From NCBI GenBank assembly GCA_003552745.1, contig PUOG01000043.1, positions 1-7,477 on the forward strand: a DNA stretch of 7,477 nucleotides, written 5' to 3'. This document shows positions 6,834 through 7,477 of the stretch, one piece after another. Each line of letters starts with the position of its first letter. Within the stretch, counting starts at the first letter, position 1. A program made the position numbers and the translations under genes. Origin of the DNA: Spirochaetaceae bacterium (lineage in GTDB: Bacteria > Spirochaetota > Spirochaetia > DSM-27196 > SKKC01). The notes below the pieces were generated by a model that was not told where the DNA came from, did no database searches, and saw nothing but the letters and a program-made list of their open reading frames with translations.

Positions 6834-6835
6834 TA
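6815..6835. promoter_or_regulatory. Palindromic operator, Fur-family-like, overlapping the -10 region
   Basis: The outer arms TAGTGAT (6815-6821) and ATCACTA (6829-6835) are perfect inverted repeats. Across the whole 21 bp, centred on 6825, eight of ten arm positions pair. The inner 15 bases (6818-6832) read TGATTATTACTATCA. Compared with the 7-1-7 consensus TGATAATNATTATCA known for Fur and its relatives, 12 of 14 specified positions match. Placement over the -10 would fit repression by promoter occlusion. The regulator could be Fur, PerR, Zur or something unrelated using a similar palindrome. Confidence 0.55.
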
Positions 6836-6857
6836 GCGAAAGAGAGTTGGAGGGGGA

Positions 6858-7445
6858 ATGAATAAGCAAAGCCTGCCGTACACCGTCATCTTCACGTTCG
6901 TTGTCTGTTTCGTCTTTGTGTTCATTCTCGCTGCGGTCAATAACGCGACGATTGAACGTGTCGAGCAGAACCGCATAGTTGCACAACAGCGGGCCATCCT
7001 CACGGCGATGGGGTTCTCGTTTGAGACCGACGAGGAGATTCTCGCTCTTTTCGAGGATGTAGACAGTGTCGAAGTCGATGGGCGCACCTACTACGAAACC
7101 ACTCGCGACGGGCGGCGCATCATCGCCTCCGAGTTCTCCGGTCAGGGATTGTGGGGAACCATCCGGACCGTTGTGGCGATGGAGGAAGGGTTCGAGAAGG
7201 TCGCCGGTCTCGAGATAATCGAGCACAACGAGACACCCGGTCTCGGCGGACGCGTTACCGAGCGGGAGTTCCGGGCGCAGTTTCTCGACCTCCCGATCAG
7301 TAACGACAGTATCGCAGTCGTTTCGAACCCGACCGACGAGAGCGAGGTCGAAGCGATAACCGGCGCGACATACACCTCCCGCAGTATACAGAGCATCGTG
7401 AACTCGGCGATAGAGACCTTCAGAAGTTCGTTCGCCGACGCCTAA
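6858..7445 (+). CDS. NqrC/RnfG-like FMN-binding protein with a flavinylation motif
   Basis: This is a 195-residue membrane-anchored flavoprotein of the FMN-binding domain family found in Na+-NQR (NqrC) and Rnf (RnfG) electron-transport complexes. One N-terminal helix (about 8-27) is followed by an extracytoplasmic domain. The segment VEQNRIVAQQRAILTAMG resembles the corresponding NqrC region (KNIL-A-G). Further marks are SGQGLWGTI (94-102), EHNETPGLGGRV (122-132) and EAITGATYTS (165-174). In this family an ApbE-type transferase attaches FMN by a phosphoester bond to the Thr of the S/TGAT motif, here T171. The motif's usual leading Asp is Glu here (E165). The size suits RnfG, while the N-terminal style is nearer NqrC, so I leave the symbol blank. 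The start ATG follows GGAGG by four bases. The gene has its own promoter and a Fur-like operator. No other Nqr/Rnf subunit lies before it; partners could lie beyond the right edge. Confidence 0.88.
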   Translation: MNKQSLPYTVIFTFVVCFVFVFILAAVNNATIERVEQNRIVAQQRAILTAMGFSFETDEEILALFEDVDSVEVDGRTYYETTRDGRRIIASEFSGQGLWGTIRTVVAMEEGFEKVAGLEIIEHNETPGLGGRVTEREFRAQFLDLPISNDSIAVVSNPTDESEVEAITGATYTSRSIQSIVNSAIETFRSSFADA

Positions 7446-7477
7446 GGTCGCTCCGGGCGACGAACTCCCGGCGGCCG

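Noticed and set aside
6315..7226. Minus-strand open frame of about 300 codons spanning the end of the exported protein gene, the promoter gap and the FMN-binding gene
   Set aside because: The translation is low-complexity and Arg/Glu/Asp-rich with no family features. It runs across a convincing promoter and two supported genes on the plus strand.
7447..7471. Small inverted repeats (GTCGC/GCGAC and CCGGG/CCCGG) after the FMN-binding gene
   Set aside because: Each stem is only five base pairs, they compete with each other, and no T-run follows before the window ends.
1..7477. CRISPR arrays, tRNA or rRNA genes, insertion sequences, phage genes
   Set aside because: I saw no spaced repeats, cloverleaf-like sequences, transposase motifs or long terminal inverted repeats. 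Coding genes fill almost all of the window.

Overview
The window is GC-rich bacterial chromosome, densely coding, with seven protein genes in three transcription units and no sign of mobile DNA. The reading frames favour GC-ending codons. The final gene resembles NqrC/RnfG proteins as I remember them from spirochaetes, and the peptide-type ABC genes are compatible with that phylum. Nothing here fixes the lineage, so I hold the taxonomic guess (Spirochaetota or another deep Gram-negative line) loosely.

Left part, minus strand (1-1118): a phosphate module. A DUF47/PhoU-like protein is followed 15 nt later by the start of a PiT-family inorganic phosphate permease that runs off the left edge. This gene pair is common and implies low-affinity phosphate uptake with a cytoplasmic regulatory partner.

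Centre, plus strand (1197-6749): a tightly packed four-gene operon. Two Dpp/Opp-type ATPases come first, then one 684-residue polypeptide that fuses the DppB-like and DppC-like permeases. The last gene encodes a 606-residue protein with a signal peptide, a long extracytoplasmic region and about five C-terminal membrane helices, which I do not recognise. All three junctions are 4-nt ATGA stop/start overlaps. No substrate-binding protein gene is present, although such importers normally need one. The divergent gap in front of the operon carries three tandem imperfect 16-bp repeats (1130-1177) that look like a regulator binding array.

Right part, plus strand (6804-7445): a separate gene for an NqrC/RnfG-like FMN-binding protein with its own promoter-like sequence. 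An imperfect 21-bp palindrome lies over the -10 region. Its core agrees with the Fur-family 7-1-7 consensus at 12 of 14 specified positions, suggesting metal- or peroxide-responsive control of a redox gene.

The most unusual element is the ABC operon: a fused heterodimer-type permease, no visible binding protein, and an unknown membrane-anchored exported protein translationally coupled to the permease.
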